DNA of 30,383 bases from JAFGPS01 sp964570855 (GCA_964570855.1 CAZMZR010000041.1:1-30383); one strand, 5' to 3'. Counted from the stretch's first letter, positions 15,090 through 23,487 are shown. Program-made: numbers and translations. The notes: generated by a model from the sequence alone, not told the origin.

Positions 15090-16502
15090 TTATTTTACAT
15101 CGGTCTTAGCTTCGAGATTGTTAGGGTCACTCTTGGCTTCGACGTCGTTGCTGTCCTTTGTTTTTTCCGTTTCACGCTCATCTTTGATCGTCTTATCGTG
15201 CTTTAGATTTTCGAGCACTTTATACGGTCCGACTACTATCTTGTCGCCTTCGTTAATCCCGGATAGTATCACGGTATGCGTCAGGTTGCTGGGGCCGATC
15301 TTAACGGGTGTTACCACGGCCTTTCCGTCGATATAACAATAGACCACAGGCGTATATGTTTTCTCCTTATCCACCTCCGGGCATTCGTCCCGAATCTTCA
15401 AGGGCAGATCATCAATGGCCCTGCCCAACACGGCCTGGCTCGGCACTGTGATTACATTTTCATGTTTGAGCGTCTCTATATCGACATGTGCCGTAAGGCC
15501 GGAATACAACTTTTGCACATCGCCCTCAAGCAGTATCTCGGTCCTGAAGTATTTCGTCGAGGTTGATGACAACCTGTGTGTTAAGGCAATAGAATCAACC
15601 ACACCATTGAACTTGTCGTCGGGAAAGGTCTGGACATAAACCGTAGCTTTTTGGCCGACCGCCATTTTACCTACGTCGGTTTCATCCACCTGGGCGACAA
15701 GCAGCATAGTAGATAAATCCGCCACCTCAATAATTACGGTTCCCGGATTATTCATTGTCCCCGTCATTACCATTTCCCCCACCTCGGCATTGAGCCGCGT
15801 CACTACACCGTCTATAGGTGAGCTTATGGTCGTATGACTAAGAGCCTCACGGGCCTGGGCAATCCCGGCGTCGGCAACCTCAAGATTGTGCTGCAATACC
15901 ACCAGATTCAATTCCGCCGATTCGAGCTGGTGCACGGACGAATCGTATTGCGACTGGAACTCATCAACCTTCAGCTTGGTCTGGTCGAACGTCGCCTGGC
16001 TTATGTCCTTGGATCCCAGCAATTCCCTCTGGCGGTCCAAATCGCGCTGGGCCTGTTTGAGAGAAGCTTCAAGCCCCTTAAGACCTGCCTGCTGACCGTT
16101 AATTCTGGCTTTTTCGACTTGTGACTGGGCGGCCTGAGCGGCACGGCCGGCCTCGGCCGAAGTTAGCCTGCTTTCCAGGTCCTTCGAATCCAGGCGTATC
16201 AGGACCGATGCCGGTACGGGAGGATTCGCATTCGGATCTCCACAAGTGACAACATCTCCCTCATCATAGGGCAGTTTGATAATCCGTGCCGATACTTTTG
16301 CACTTATTTCCACGTTCGTCTTGGGTTCTATTTCGCCGGGGGCACTGACAATCTCTATCAGTTCCCCGTACTGAACCTCTTCGATTTGCACGACTGTGGC
16401 GTTGTTTGATTTGCTTTTTCCGGCCTTTAAGACCATGCCGAGTCCAAAGACAGCCACAAGAGTGACGACTACTGTGATAATAATTACCCGGGATTTCTTC
16501 AC
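15090..16502 (-). CDS. MacA-type periplasmic membrane-fusion (adaptor) protein
   Basis: This 470-residue adaptor links the inner-membrane MacB pair to the TolC-like channel. An N-terminal membrane anchor (VKKSRVIIITVVVTLVAVFG) is followed by a lipoyl-like half (VQIEEVQYGELIEIVSAPGE), a long helical hairpin rich in Gln/Ala/Glu (about 105-225), the second lipoyl half (ISSPIDGVVTRLNAEVGE), a beta-barrel and a membrane-proximal domain (GINEGDKIVVGPYKVLENL). The last ~35 residues are a charged Lys/Asp/Glu tail. I favour the GTG at 16502, with AAAGGGG 5 nt upstream; an ATG at 16535 is in frame but lacks a ribosome site. It is the first gene of the efflux operon. Confidence 0.88.
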   Translation of the reverse strand: MKKSRVIIITVVVTLVAVFGLGMVLKAGKSKSNNATVVQIEEVQYGELIEIVSAPGEIEPKTNVEISAKVSARIIKLPYDEGDVVTCGDPNANPPVPASVLIRLDSKDLESRLTSAEAGRAAQAAQSQVEKARINGQQAGLKGLEASLKQAQRDLDRQRELLGSKDISQATFDQTKLKVDEFQSQYDSSVHQLESAELNLVVLQHNLEVADAGIAQAREALSHTTISSPIDGVVTRLNAEVGEMVMTGTMNNPGTVIIEVADLSTMLLVAQVDETDVGKMAVGQKATVYVQTFPDDKFNGVVDSIALTHRLSSTSTKYFRTEILLEGDVQKLYSGLTAHVDIETLKHENVITVPSQAVLGRAIDDLPLKIRDECPEVDKEKTYTPVVYCYIDGKAVVTPVKIGPSNLTHTVILSGINEGDKIVVGPYKVLENLKHDKTIKDERETEKTKDSNDVEAKSDPNNLEAKTDVK

Positions 16503-17018
16503 ACTATCCCCTTTCCCGTTATATTTTGGGTTCATAAAACATGAATATTATCAATTATATACATATAGACGTTGCAACCCCTAAAAAGTTGCGCATTTTC
16601 GAAAAAAAATGCTTAGATATTGAATCATTTCAGAAGTGTACGCCAGTATTATCAAATATGTCCTCATTTCAGGAAGAAAGATTGTAATTCGAGATTATTT
16701 ATGGATTTATGATAAACAAATAAGCTGCATTTCGGAATAAATTATACATATCATCTTATCCTTATCGTACCATCTGCGGTTATTGACATTTATTACCCTA
16801 TGATATTCTCTACAGTGATATTCACGTCATTCGCAGCAAATCCCGGATTTCAGTTTACCAGTGCCTTGTTTACAGGCAATATTTAACGAGTGTAATTATG
16901 CTGGCCAAATGTTACCGTTTTGTGACGATTTTGAAATTTATAGATATTTTTCGCTGTTTTTCGGATTTTTCAGTGTTTTTTTGGCCCCAGAGCCGCTTTT
17001 TCGAGAGACAGAATCTAC
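16503..17018. other. AT-rich non-coding gap upstream of the efflux operon
   Basis: I see no gene on either strand. The part next to the MacA gene has TTGCAA and TATAAT/GATAAT-like boxes around 16540-16580 on the minus strand, but their spacings are not standard, so no promoter is called. Plus-strand reading frames that begin near 16861-16898 lack ribosome sites and run antisense to the small lipoprotein. Confidence 0.5.
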
Positions 17019-17156
17019 TTATTCGGCATCAGCAAATAACGGCGTTTCAGATTGCGGCGTATGCCGACTTTCTATCTCAAACGGCTGGCCTCGGCCGCAA
17101 CCGGTTACAAAAAAAACAATTATCGCAACAACAAACAGCATTATTATCTTTTTCAT
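17019..17156 (-). CDS. Small lipoprotein, 45 residues
   Basis: A short gene with AAGGAG placed 5 nt before ATG encodes MKKIIMLFVVAIIVFFVTGC, then GRGQPFEIESRHTPQSETPL and FADAE before the stop. Residues 1-19 are a textbook lipoprotein signal with lipobox VTGC, so Cys20 would be lipidated, leaving a 26-residue mature peptide. I do not recognise the family. It lies between the HYExAFE gene (stop 204 nt upstream) and the MacA-type gene (start 516 nt downstream), all on the minus strand. It is below common gene-length cut-offs and is easily missed. Confidence 0.6.
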   Translation of the reverse strand: MKKIIMLFVVAIIVFFVTGCGRGQPFEIESRHTPQSETPLFADAE

Positions 17157-17360
17157 AATATCTCCTTAAACCCACCCCCTTATAATCGATTTTCCCTGCA
17201 TTCACAGTGATTCATATAGTTTCATTTTCTTTTGGGAAAAGAATTCTAACTTCCAGTTTGCCCGGTGTCTATTGAAAATTAAGTGAAATAGTATCGCTCG
17301 AACCGGCTGTTGCGCAGGAACAGATAAAAACCGGTACGTATAATAAGAGACCGCGAGATA

Positions 17361-17876
17361 TCAAAGCAGAAATTCGGACAGTTGCACAGCGCACTGCCGG
17401 AACTTATCGGCGGGCAATGTCACCGTCTGCCATTTGGGACTTCTGCGTTTCATAAAACGGCGATAATCATCGAGTTTAATACAGAAAAACAGATACCTGT
17501 TTGAATCGAACTCGAAAACATCCCTGCCGTTAAAATCCACGTCGATATTTTCTATCCTGTAGGCAAATACAAATACCGCCCTGTAATCCTCTCCGAAAAT
17601 CTGCTGCCATTTCGTCAGGCCATCGACGTCCTCGGCCGTCACCCAGCATTCGAGGCCGGCTAAATTGGCCAGAGATGTCCCCCTGAAAGTTCTGCCCTTT
17701 ACTTCGGCAATTACGATTTGCCCGCCGGGAGGATACAAAAGGAAATCAAAACTCTTGATGTCTGTATGCCCAAATGTCGCTCTTTTATGCTCATCGACTG
17801 CAACGTATTCTATGCAGTTGTCAGTCAGCCAGTTTTCGAAGGCCCGTTCGTAATGATTGGGAAAAGTTTCCTTCAT
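17361..17876 (-). CDS. HYExAFE family protein, PD-(D/E)xK nuclease-like fold
   Basis: This 171-residue soluble protein opens with NHYERAFENWL (His8-Tyr9-Glu10, Phe13-Glu14), the motif that names the planctomycete HYExAFE family. Asp44 in SFDFLLYPPGG and Glu58-Val-Lys60 in VIAEVKGR form the D...ExK pattern of the PD-(D/E)xK nuclease superfamily, so a DNA- or RNA-related activity is plausible. No function is established to my knowledge. GGGAGG stands 10 nt before the ATG. The start is 59 nt downstream of the esterase stop on the same strand, so the two could share a transcript. Confidence 0.75.
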   Translation of the reverse strand: MKETFPNHYERAFENWLTDNCIEYVAVDEHKRATFGHTDIKSFDFLLYPPGGQIVIAEVKGRTFRGTSLANLAGLECWVTAEDVDGLTKWQQIFGEDYRAVFVFAYRIENIDVDFNGRDVFEFDSNRYLFFCIKLDDYRRFMKRRSPKWQTVTLPADKFRQCAVQLSEFLL

Positions 17877-17935
17877 TCGATTCGAGCCTCCCTTTCATTA
17901 AAAAGGCCGCACTTGTAAGTGCAGTATAAAGACTG

Positions 17936-19045
17936 TTAATTCTGTCTGAACAACAGCGGAATAAATTCATTCAGATACCGCCTCCATAACGCCCACTCAT
18001 GAGAGCCGTCGGTAATTCTGCTTATGTGTTCGATTTTCTTTGATTCAAGTTGCTCAATAAAATTTCGGTTACCCTGAAAAAGGGAATCATCCCTGCCGCA
18101 CCCGATCCATAACAGCTCAAGCTCTTTGTTTATTTTATCAGGCTCAGCGAGTAATTGATCGTATTTCCGGCCCACCAATGCCGAGCTAAAGGCGCCTACC
18201 CATCCGAATAATTCCAGGTTACTCAGTCCTATTGTCAATGCCTGGGCGCCACCCATGGATAAGCCCGATATCGCCCTGTCCTTTTTATCCGTGCTGACGC
18301 GGTATTTCTCTTGTACGAAGGGAATCACATCCTTGATTAAATCCTTCTCGAACTCATCCCAGTTCCCAAAATTCTTAGATCCCGCAGTATTCGGCGTATG
18401 ACCGTAAGGCATTACAATAACAAGCGGCAAGGCTTTTTTGCCCGCTATCAAATTATCCGCAATAATATTTGCGCGACCCACATCGGTCCATTTATCCTCA
18501 ATATCCCCAAGTCCGTGCAGAAGATAAAGGACGGGATATTTTGTATCCTTGCTTGTTTCATATCCGGGTGGTGTGTAGATATAAAGCCCCCGCGTAATAC
18601 CGAGCGACTTCGAGTAATATCTGTGTACGTGGATTGTACCGTGAGGGACTTTTTGCTCCTGGAAAAACATCGGCTCGTCGCCGTGAATTTCAACGAGATT
18701 CTTTGCCGTGCTCTGCCATAATTTAAGCCAGGGATTGGACGGGTCGGCAACTTCCAGACCGTCAACTATGAAAATATACTCATAAATTTCCGGCTCGGCC
18801 GGACCGAGAGTTATGCTCCACAAGCCGTTGGGGTCTTTTTGCATCGGTTGATTTTTCTCTTCGAACCGGACATTAATTTCCACTTTTTCCGCTTCGGGAG
18901 CCAACAGTCGGAATGTCACTCTACGGTCGTTGTGAACTTCGGGGGATTTGATGTCCGGCCCGCCAAAACCGGCGTCTAAAGGTGACACTGTAAAAGTTAA
19001 CATAAAGAAGAATACCCTCATATAATGGATCTTAATAATTCTCAT
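17936..19045 (-). CDS. Exported CE1-type esterase with an N-terminal CBM48-like domain
   Basis: This 369-residue alpha/beta-hydrolase resembles feruloyl or acetyl-xylan esterases of the esterase D group. Residues 1-~25 look like a signal peptide. Residues 35-125 form an immunoglobulin-like CBM48/E-set domain (VTFRLLAPEAEKVEI ... YEYIFIVDG). The catalytic domain starts near 138 with the YTPPGY and LYLLHGLGD motifs. The triad is Ser263 in GLSMGG, Asp319 or Asp320 in GCGRDD and His349 in GSHEW. It would trim ester-linked substituents from hemicellulose, in line with GH51 and GH130 in the window. TAAGG precedes the ATG, and the dispersed repeat copy B ends 40 nt upstream. Confidence 0.85.
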   Translation of the reverse strand: MRIIKIHYMRVFFFMLTFTVSPLDAGFGGPDIKSPEVHNDRRVTFRLLAPEAEKVEINVRFEEKNQPMQKDPNGLWSITLGPAEPEIYEYIFIVDGLEVADPSNPWLKLWQSTAKNLVEIHGDEPMFFQEQKVPHGTIHVHRYYSKSLGITRGLYIYTPPGYETSKDTKYPVLYLLHGLGDIEDKWTDVGRANIIADNLIAGKKALPLVIVMPYGHTPNTAGSKNFGNWDEFEKDLIKDVIPFVQEKYRVSTDKKDRAISGLSMGGAQALTIGLSNLELFGWVGAFSSALVGRKYDQLLAEPDKINKELELLWIGCGRDDSLFQGNRNFIEQLESKKIEHISRITDGSHEWALWRRYLNEFIPLLFRQN

Positions 19046-19085
19046 TTTCCTTACCTTACAAATAAATTATTCTTTCAAATTACTT

Positions 19086-19242
19086 ACTCAAACTTACCAA
19101 GTTATAATAAAGCATCGGCATAAATGAATATTTAACAGCTACCTATCACGGATTGTCATTCCTGCGCAAGCAGGAATCCACTGCTGCTATACTATAAATG
19201 GATACCCGCCTTCGCGGGTATGACAGTTCGAGTCGGTCAGTT
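19086..19242 (-). repeat. Dispersed ~160-bp repeat, copy B, upstream of the esterase
   Basis: This is the inverted partner of 9069-9227, with the same two hairpins (TACCCGC/GCGGGTA and ATTCCTGC/GCAGGAAT) and the same tail ending TTTGAG. The tail end faces the esterase start codon, just as copy A faces GH130. Confidence 0.8.
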
Positions 19243-19263
19243 AGAGTCACTTAATATTATATA

Positions 19264-19377
19264 TGTCATTTCGACCGTAACGAGCACCGAATTATCGGTG
19301 CGAATGAAGCGGAGAAATCTATTCAAAACAGATTTCTCGACTCCATCCGTCTTTGGCGGATTCCGCTCGAAATGACA
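19264..19377. repeat. 114-bp MITE-like palindromic element
   Basis: The terminal inverted repeats TGTCATTTCGA (19264-19274) and TCGAAATGACA (19367-19377) are perfect. Inside are two perfect hairpins: GCACCGA-ATTA-TCGGTGC (19284-19301) and GAGAAATCT-N9-AGATTTCTC (19312-19338). It has no coding capacity. It sits between hisS (stop) and repeat copy B. It may also end hisS transcription. Confidence 0.75.
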
Positions 19378-19414
19378 GTGTTATCTCATCTTCTTCAAAA
19401 TATTTTCACGGAAC

Positions 19415-20698
19415 TCAATCCGAAGTCAGTCCAGAGAAAAATTTATCAACATTTACAGTGTTCTGTTCGCCCGAAACCATATCCTTTACAACAAGCTTAT
19501 TGTCCTTAAATTCCTCGCCGATGATAATACATTTTACGGCGTTACTTTCCGAGGCCTGTTTTAGTTGTTTTCCTAACTTAGCGGATTTATAACTGAAATT
19601 CGCAGAAAAACCGTTTGAACGCAATTTCATAGCCAAGCGAATGGCATCTTCTTCGATCTGTTCATCTATATCTACGTACGCAACAAAGAAATCAAGCGAA
19701 GGTTTGGGAAGCTTTTTCTCAAGAAGTACTTTATCCCGAAGCAATATCTCCAAAACACAATCACCCATCCCCATCCCTGTAGCGGGAATTAACGGGCCGC
19801 CGAAATCTTTAAGCAGGTTATCGTACCTGCCCCCGCCACCAATCGCACGAAGCTCATCGGCTTTATCGTAAATCTCAAATACAATTCCAGTATAATAGGC
19901 CAATCCTCGAACTATACCTGGATCAAATATATAATAGTCACCTACTCCCATACCATAAAGTAATCTCATTAATTCTATTATTTCAGATGTCTCTTGACGT
20001 CCATATCTATTTTCAACCTGCTTAATGTTCTCACATCCCATAAATTCTTTGACTTCATTTGCTATTTTGGATTGAGGAAGCAGGTCACTGAGCATCTTTT
20101 CAAATGTATCGACCGGTAATCTATTCCTTTTATCTAATAAAGAATATAACGGCATAAGACTCTCATCAGGAACACCAATGACGGTCATAATAGCCTTCAA
20201 CATTTTTCTGCTGGATACTTTCACAACTATATCGTCAGAGGTCAAACCCGCTTCCCGCAGGTAATCTACCGTCGTGAATATCACTTCAGCATCAGCTAAA
20301 ACGCTATCTTCTCCTATGATATCGATATTCCACTGGAAGAATTCCCGAAGCCGGCCCTTCTGGGGGCGCTCGGCGCGGAACAATCTCGGCACAGAGAACC
20401 ATTTGATGGGTTTGGGCAGCGAATTAATCCGCTGGTTGACCATTCTTGCAAGCGTCGGCGTCATCTCCGGCCGCAGCGCCAGCTCTCGTCCGCCGCGGTC
20501 GGTCAGGGAAAAAAGCTGCTCTGCAATCTCGTCGCCGCTTTTTATCTGAAACATCTTTAGATACTCAAATATCGGCCCGTCGTATTCCTCGAAGCCGTTT
20601 CGCAGCGACACCTTCTTCCAGCCGTCGATAATCCAGTTCCGAACGGCCATTTGGTCCGGGTAAAAATCCCTTGTTCCTTTTACAGGTTGTATCTTCAT
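19415..20698 (-). CDS. hisS: Histidine--tRNA ligase
   Basis: This 427-residue class II synthetase charges tRNA-His. The start MKIQPVKGTRDFYPDQM is typical. Motif 2 is recognisable in LFRAERPQKGRLREFFQWNID, preceded by LRPEMTPTLARM. The HisA-type motif lies in GIVRGLAYYTGIVFEIY and motif 3 in GGGGRYDNLL. A C-terminal anticodon-binding domain begins near 320. The length matches bacterial HisRS. The start lies 2 nt after the stop of the YkgJ-type gene, so the two form a coupled pair. The middle of the gene (about 19900-20320) is visibly more AT-rich than its 5' third. Confidence 0.97.
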   Translation of the reverse strand: MKIQPVKGTRDFYPDQMAVRNWIIDGWKKVSLRNGFEEYDGPIFEYLKMFQIKSGDEIAEQLFSLTDRGGRELALRPEMTPTLARMVNQRINSLPKPIKWFSVPRLFRAERPQKGRLREFFQWNIDIIGEDSVLADAEVIFTTVDYLREAGLTSDDIVVKVSSRKMLKAIMTVIGVPDESLMPLYSLLDKRNRLPVDTFEKMLSDLLPQSKIANEVKEFMGCENIKQVENRYGRQETSEIIELMRLLYGMGVGDYYIFDPGIVRGLAYYTGIVFEIYDKADELRAIGGGGRYDNLLKDFGGPLIPATGMGMGDCVLEILLRDKVLLEKKLPKPSLDFFVAYVDIDEQIEEDAIRLAMKLRSNGFSANFSYKSAKLGKQLKQASESNAVKCIIIGEEFKDNKLVVKDMVSGEQNTVNVDKFFSGLTSD

Positions 20699-20700
20699 TT

Positions 20701-21099
20701 TTATTTCTTCTTGCTCTTTTTCCTGTTCTTTTTCTTCTCGCTGATGTTATTGCCGAATTTAATCTTTATATACTCTTCCATCTGCCTATCATCTGTAAAG
20801 TGCAGCTCGTAATCGTACTTGCCCTCGACAAAATCACAATCCGAGTGACGGTATCCCCTGCAAATCCTCGGTCTTTTATCGTATATCCGGCAACGATGGT
20901 CTTTCTCGGATAAATGTTTGCATTTGTTCTTTATATTAATATACCAATCGCCGTCCTCGACGAACACGGTAACATCCTTATGGCACAGAAACCACCTTAT
21001 ATCATCGTAATCACCCTTGTCTTCCGGTGTCTCAATCGGCAGCGCAAAATACCTGCAGCACATGCCCGTACACCGGTCACACTGTCCTTTTTTAACCAT
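20701..21099 (-). CDS. YkgJ-type CxxCxxxCC cysteine-cluster protein
   Basis: This 132-residue cytoplasmic protein begins with Cys7-x2-Cys10-x3-Cys14-Cys15, and has further Cys in NKCKHL, HRCRIYDKRPRICRGY and SDCDF. This is the pattern of the zinc- or iron-chelating YkgJ/UPF0153 family, whose role is unsettled. The C-terminus is a lysine-rich tail (KKKNRKKSKKK). It lies 2 nt upstream of hisS. GGAG stands 11 nt before the ATG. Confidence 0.85.
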   Translation of the reverse strand: MVKKGQCDRCTGMCCRYFALPIETPEDKGDYDDIRWFLCHKDVTVFVEDGDWYINIKNKCKHLSEKDHRCRIYDKRPRICRGYRHSDCDFVEGKYDYELHFTDDRQMEEYIKIKFGNNISEKKKNRKKSKKK

Positions 21100-21348
21100 T
21101 CAAAAACAACTCCAATTACACTATCTTTATTTCAGGCAACGGCAAAACACTATACGTGATTAGCCATACATCGTCAAGAAGAGCAAAATGGCATAATAAT
21201 CGCAAATTGCCTGTATTTCCACTGTTAATTAGAGTATAATGAAATGAGCTCAACTATCGTTCTTATCCGGTTATAACAGAAAAAAACATATGGAAATACT
21301 ACCATTAAGAAGAACGCACAGAAAGGCGTCCCCAAGGGAGAGCAGAAA

Positions 21349-22146
21349 TTGCGCAAGCAACACGGTTTTACTTTAATAGAGCTTCTGGTCGTCATTGCCA
21401 TTCTTGCTTTATTGTTGTCTATATTAATGCCGGCGTTGCAACGGGTCAAAAAATTAGCAAAAGCCGTCGTCTGCCAGAATAATCTGCACCAGTGGGCCGT
21501 AGCCTTCGGGATGTATGCAGGTCAAAATAACGGCGATTTCTGGAGCGGTGATATTATCAGGGACGGATGGGATCAGTATTCCTGGGTCGCCCCGCTTCGG
21601 CCGTACTACAGTAACGAGGCAAAAATGCTTTTATGCCCAACGGCCAAGAAGCCGAGAAACGAGGGGGCCAGGGACCCTTTTGCCGCCTGGGGACCTGAAT
21701 GGATAGCCGGGGGCCTGCCAGGTAGCTATGGAATGAACAACTGGGTCAGTAATCCGGCGCCGGATGTGGAATTTATACATAATCGAGAAGCAACCAAAGA
21801 TAACTGGCGGAATGCCTATATCGAAGGCGCCTCGAACATACCGCTGTTTCTGGATTGCGCGTTTATCGAGGGCAAACCATACGATTTCGATACACCCCCG
21901 GAATATGACGGCGATATATCGGAATACCAAGTCAGTGCTTTACAAATGAAGCGTTTCTGTATGAATCGTCACGATGGGTATATAAACGGCCTTTTTCTTG
22001 ACCTGACTATCAGGAAAATCGGACTCAAGGAACTATGGACCCTTAAATGGCATCGAAGCTTCGATACGAACAACCTGTGGACGAGAGCCGGTGATGTCCA
22101 GGCCGAAGACTGGCCCGAATGGATGAGAGGATTTAAGGATTATTGA
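21349..22146 (+). CDS. Prepilin-like secreted protein with an N-terminal methylation motif
   Basis: This 265-residue protein starts with a type IV prepilin-like leader: MRKQHG, then FTLIELLVVIAILALLLS. Cleavage is expected after Gly6, leaving Phe7 methylated and Glu11 as the conserved Glu5 of the mature pilin helix. The segment after the helix (QNNLHQWAVAFGMYAGQNNG) and the C-terminal RHDGYINGLFLD are typical of the H-x9-DG class of prepilin-like proteins that is numerous in planctomycetes; the second DG is changed to LD here. The start codon is TTG, with AAGGGAG 9 nt upstream; the ATG at 21290 is out of frame. The role is unknown, and no secretion or pilus genes are adjacent. Confidence 0.85.
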   Translation: MRKQHGFTLIELLVVIAILALLLSILMPALQRVKKLAKAVVCQNNLHQWAVAFGMYAGQNNGDFWSGDIIRDGWDQYSWVAPLRPYYSNEAKMLLCPTAKKPRNEGARDPFAAWGPEWIAGGLPGSYGMNNWVSNPAPDVEFIHNREATKDNWRNAYIEGASNIPLFLDCAFIEGKPYDFDTPPEYDGDISEYQVSALQMKRFCMNRHDGYINGLFLDLTIRKIGLKELWTLKWHRSFDTNNLWTRAGDVQAEDWPEWMRGFKDY

Positions 22147-22424
22147 GATACCACACATTGTTTTTCAATACTTAGAAGATATTATTACTTTTCTATTAAA
22201 AAACAACCATTACGAAAAAATCTTATAGTTTGAGAATAAAACACATCCACTGATAAAAGTAGGCTCTACATATCAAAGGAAAATTCATATACATCCCCCA
22301 CTTTCGCCAATTTCACCAAAAGCCAACAACTTTGCACCTTATAAACAATAGAAATGTCAGGAAAAAGTGTTTTTATGATTATAATCGAACAAATGTAAAG
22401 TATAGTTTATTTTGAACTGCAGGT
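22147..22424. other. AT-rich intergenic gap, no gene seen
   Basis: I find no reading frame with a ribosome site and no clear hairpin followed by a T-tract. It separates the prepilin-like gene from the envelope operon promoter. Confidence 0.5.
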
Positions 22425-22453
22425 TTGCAGCGGTTTTAAGAATCGGTTATAAT
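22425..22453 (+). promoter_or_regulatory. Promoter of the envelope-biogenesis operon
   Basis: TTGCAG (22425-22430) and a perfect TATAAT (22448-22453) are 17 nt apart. The transcript would begin near 22460, about 50 nt before the BamD-like ATG. Confidence 0.65.
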
Positions 22454-22462
22454 CGCGCTCTT

Positions 22463-22516
22463 ATGAAAATGAAACTCCTGAGACATATAACCAACTTAAG
22501 GTCCGGAACATGTTGA
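22463..22516 (+). CDS. Possible 17-residue upstream ORF overlapping the BamD-like start
   Basis: ATG at 22463 opens MKMKLLRHITNLRSGTC. Its TGA (22514-22516) overlaps the next start codon region (ATGTTGA). The ATG lies only a few nucleotides from the predicted transcript start, so translation would be nearly leaderless. It may couple or attenuate translation of the operon, or be chance. Confidence 0.25.
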   Translation: MKMKLLRHITNLRSGTC

Positions 22517-23487
22517 AATATAAAATACGACTTTTTACTTTTGCTTTAATAATCACATCGGCAGCTTTATTAAGCGCCTCGGAAAATACGTGGTATCTGG
22601 ACAAAGAGCAAAACTGGAAAACGGTCTCTGAGCAGAGCCAGGACAAACTGCTGATTGCGGTAGCCGAGGCAAAAAAGCTGGTCAATACCGGGCAAACAAA
22701 AGCCGCTCGAGAAGCATTTGAGATAATCAAAGAAGACTTCTCTAAAACCGCCGGACGCGACCTGGATTCTTTTATCAAGGCCGAGCTGCTCTTATCGCAA
22801 AGAAAATTAGCCAAATCAGCCAGAACTTACGACAAACTGCTCACAAAATTTCCACAAACCAAATTTCGTGAAATGGCCCTGGACAGGATGTTTTCGATAG
22901 GCACAGCGTATTTAGGCGGCCAGAAAAGGCGATTTCTCGGTGTATTCGAGTTCTCAGGATATGCCGAGGGTATTAAGATAATGGAAAAAGTTACCGACCG
23001 GGTCGGTATTGACTCAGCGATGGGGATAGAAGCGGCGCTCGTAATCGCCCGAAATTACGAACAAAGGAAAAAATTCCACGAAGCGTATCTCAAATGGTGG
23101 GAAATATCACTGGAATGGCAGACAGGCCAGATCGGCAGAGACGCCCTGCTCGGAATGGCCCAGTCAAAACAAGCCATATACAACAAAAATCCCGAATATA
23201 AAAGACCTTATTACGACGCTTCATGTCTCAGAAGTGCAAAGAGTTACTACGAAAGATTTAAACTTCTATACTCCGAAGATGCCAAGGCATTAGGCGTCGA
23301 TAATATACTGAAAGAAATATCCGAGCAATTAGCCTTCAAAGAATATATAATCGGCCAATATTATAAAAAGACCGGCAACAAACAATCGGCGAATCTTTAT
23401 TTTAACGAGGTCGTAAGTGATTGGCCGGATAGCGACGCTGCAAAAATAGCAAAGGAAATGCTCGGTAATCATCCCACAAGTGATTAA
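22510..23487 (+). CDS. BamD-like tetratricopeptide outer-membrane assembly protein
   Basis: This 325-residue exported protein has a signal peptide (1-~24, ending SAS) and TPR-like helical pairs through the mature part, for example LLIAVAEAKKLVNTGQTKAA, ARTYDKLLTKFPQTKFREMA and YYKKTGNKQSANLYFNEVVS. This matches the YfiO/BamD group, which supports the BAM complex in inserting outer-membrane beta-barrels. Unlike classical BamD it has no lipidated cysteine after the signal, so membrane attachment would need a partner. AAGG stands 8 nt before the ATG. The stop is directly followed by the next ATG. The neighbours (LptE-like, FtsH, DsbD) are all envelope functions. Confidence 0.7.
   Translation: MLKYKIRLFTFALIITSAALLSASENTWYLDKEQNWKTVSEQSQDKLLIAVAEAKKLVNTGQTKAAREAFEIIKEDFSKTAGRDLDSFIKAELLLSQRKLAKSARTYDKLLTKFPQTKFREMALDRMFSIGTAYLGGQKRRFLGVFEFSGYAEGIKIMEKVTDRVGIDSAMGIEAALVIARNYEQRKKFHEAYLKWWEISLEWQTGQIGRDALLGMAQSKQAIYNKNPEYKRPYYDASCLRSAKSYYERFKLLYSEDAKALGVDNILKEISEQLAFKEYIIGQYYKKTGNKQSANLYFNEVVSDWPDSDAAKIAKEMLGNHPTSD

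Noticed and set aside
16861..17169. Plus-strand frames near 16861-17169 as genes
   Set aside because: They lack ribosome sites and are antisense to the better supported small lipoprotein. A TTGACA at 16783-16788 has no well-spaced -10.
21207..21240. TTGCCT and TATAAT as the promoter of the prepilin-like gene
   Set aside because: The spacing is 22 nt, outside the usual 16-19 range; only the -10-like box is convincing.
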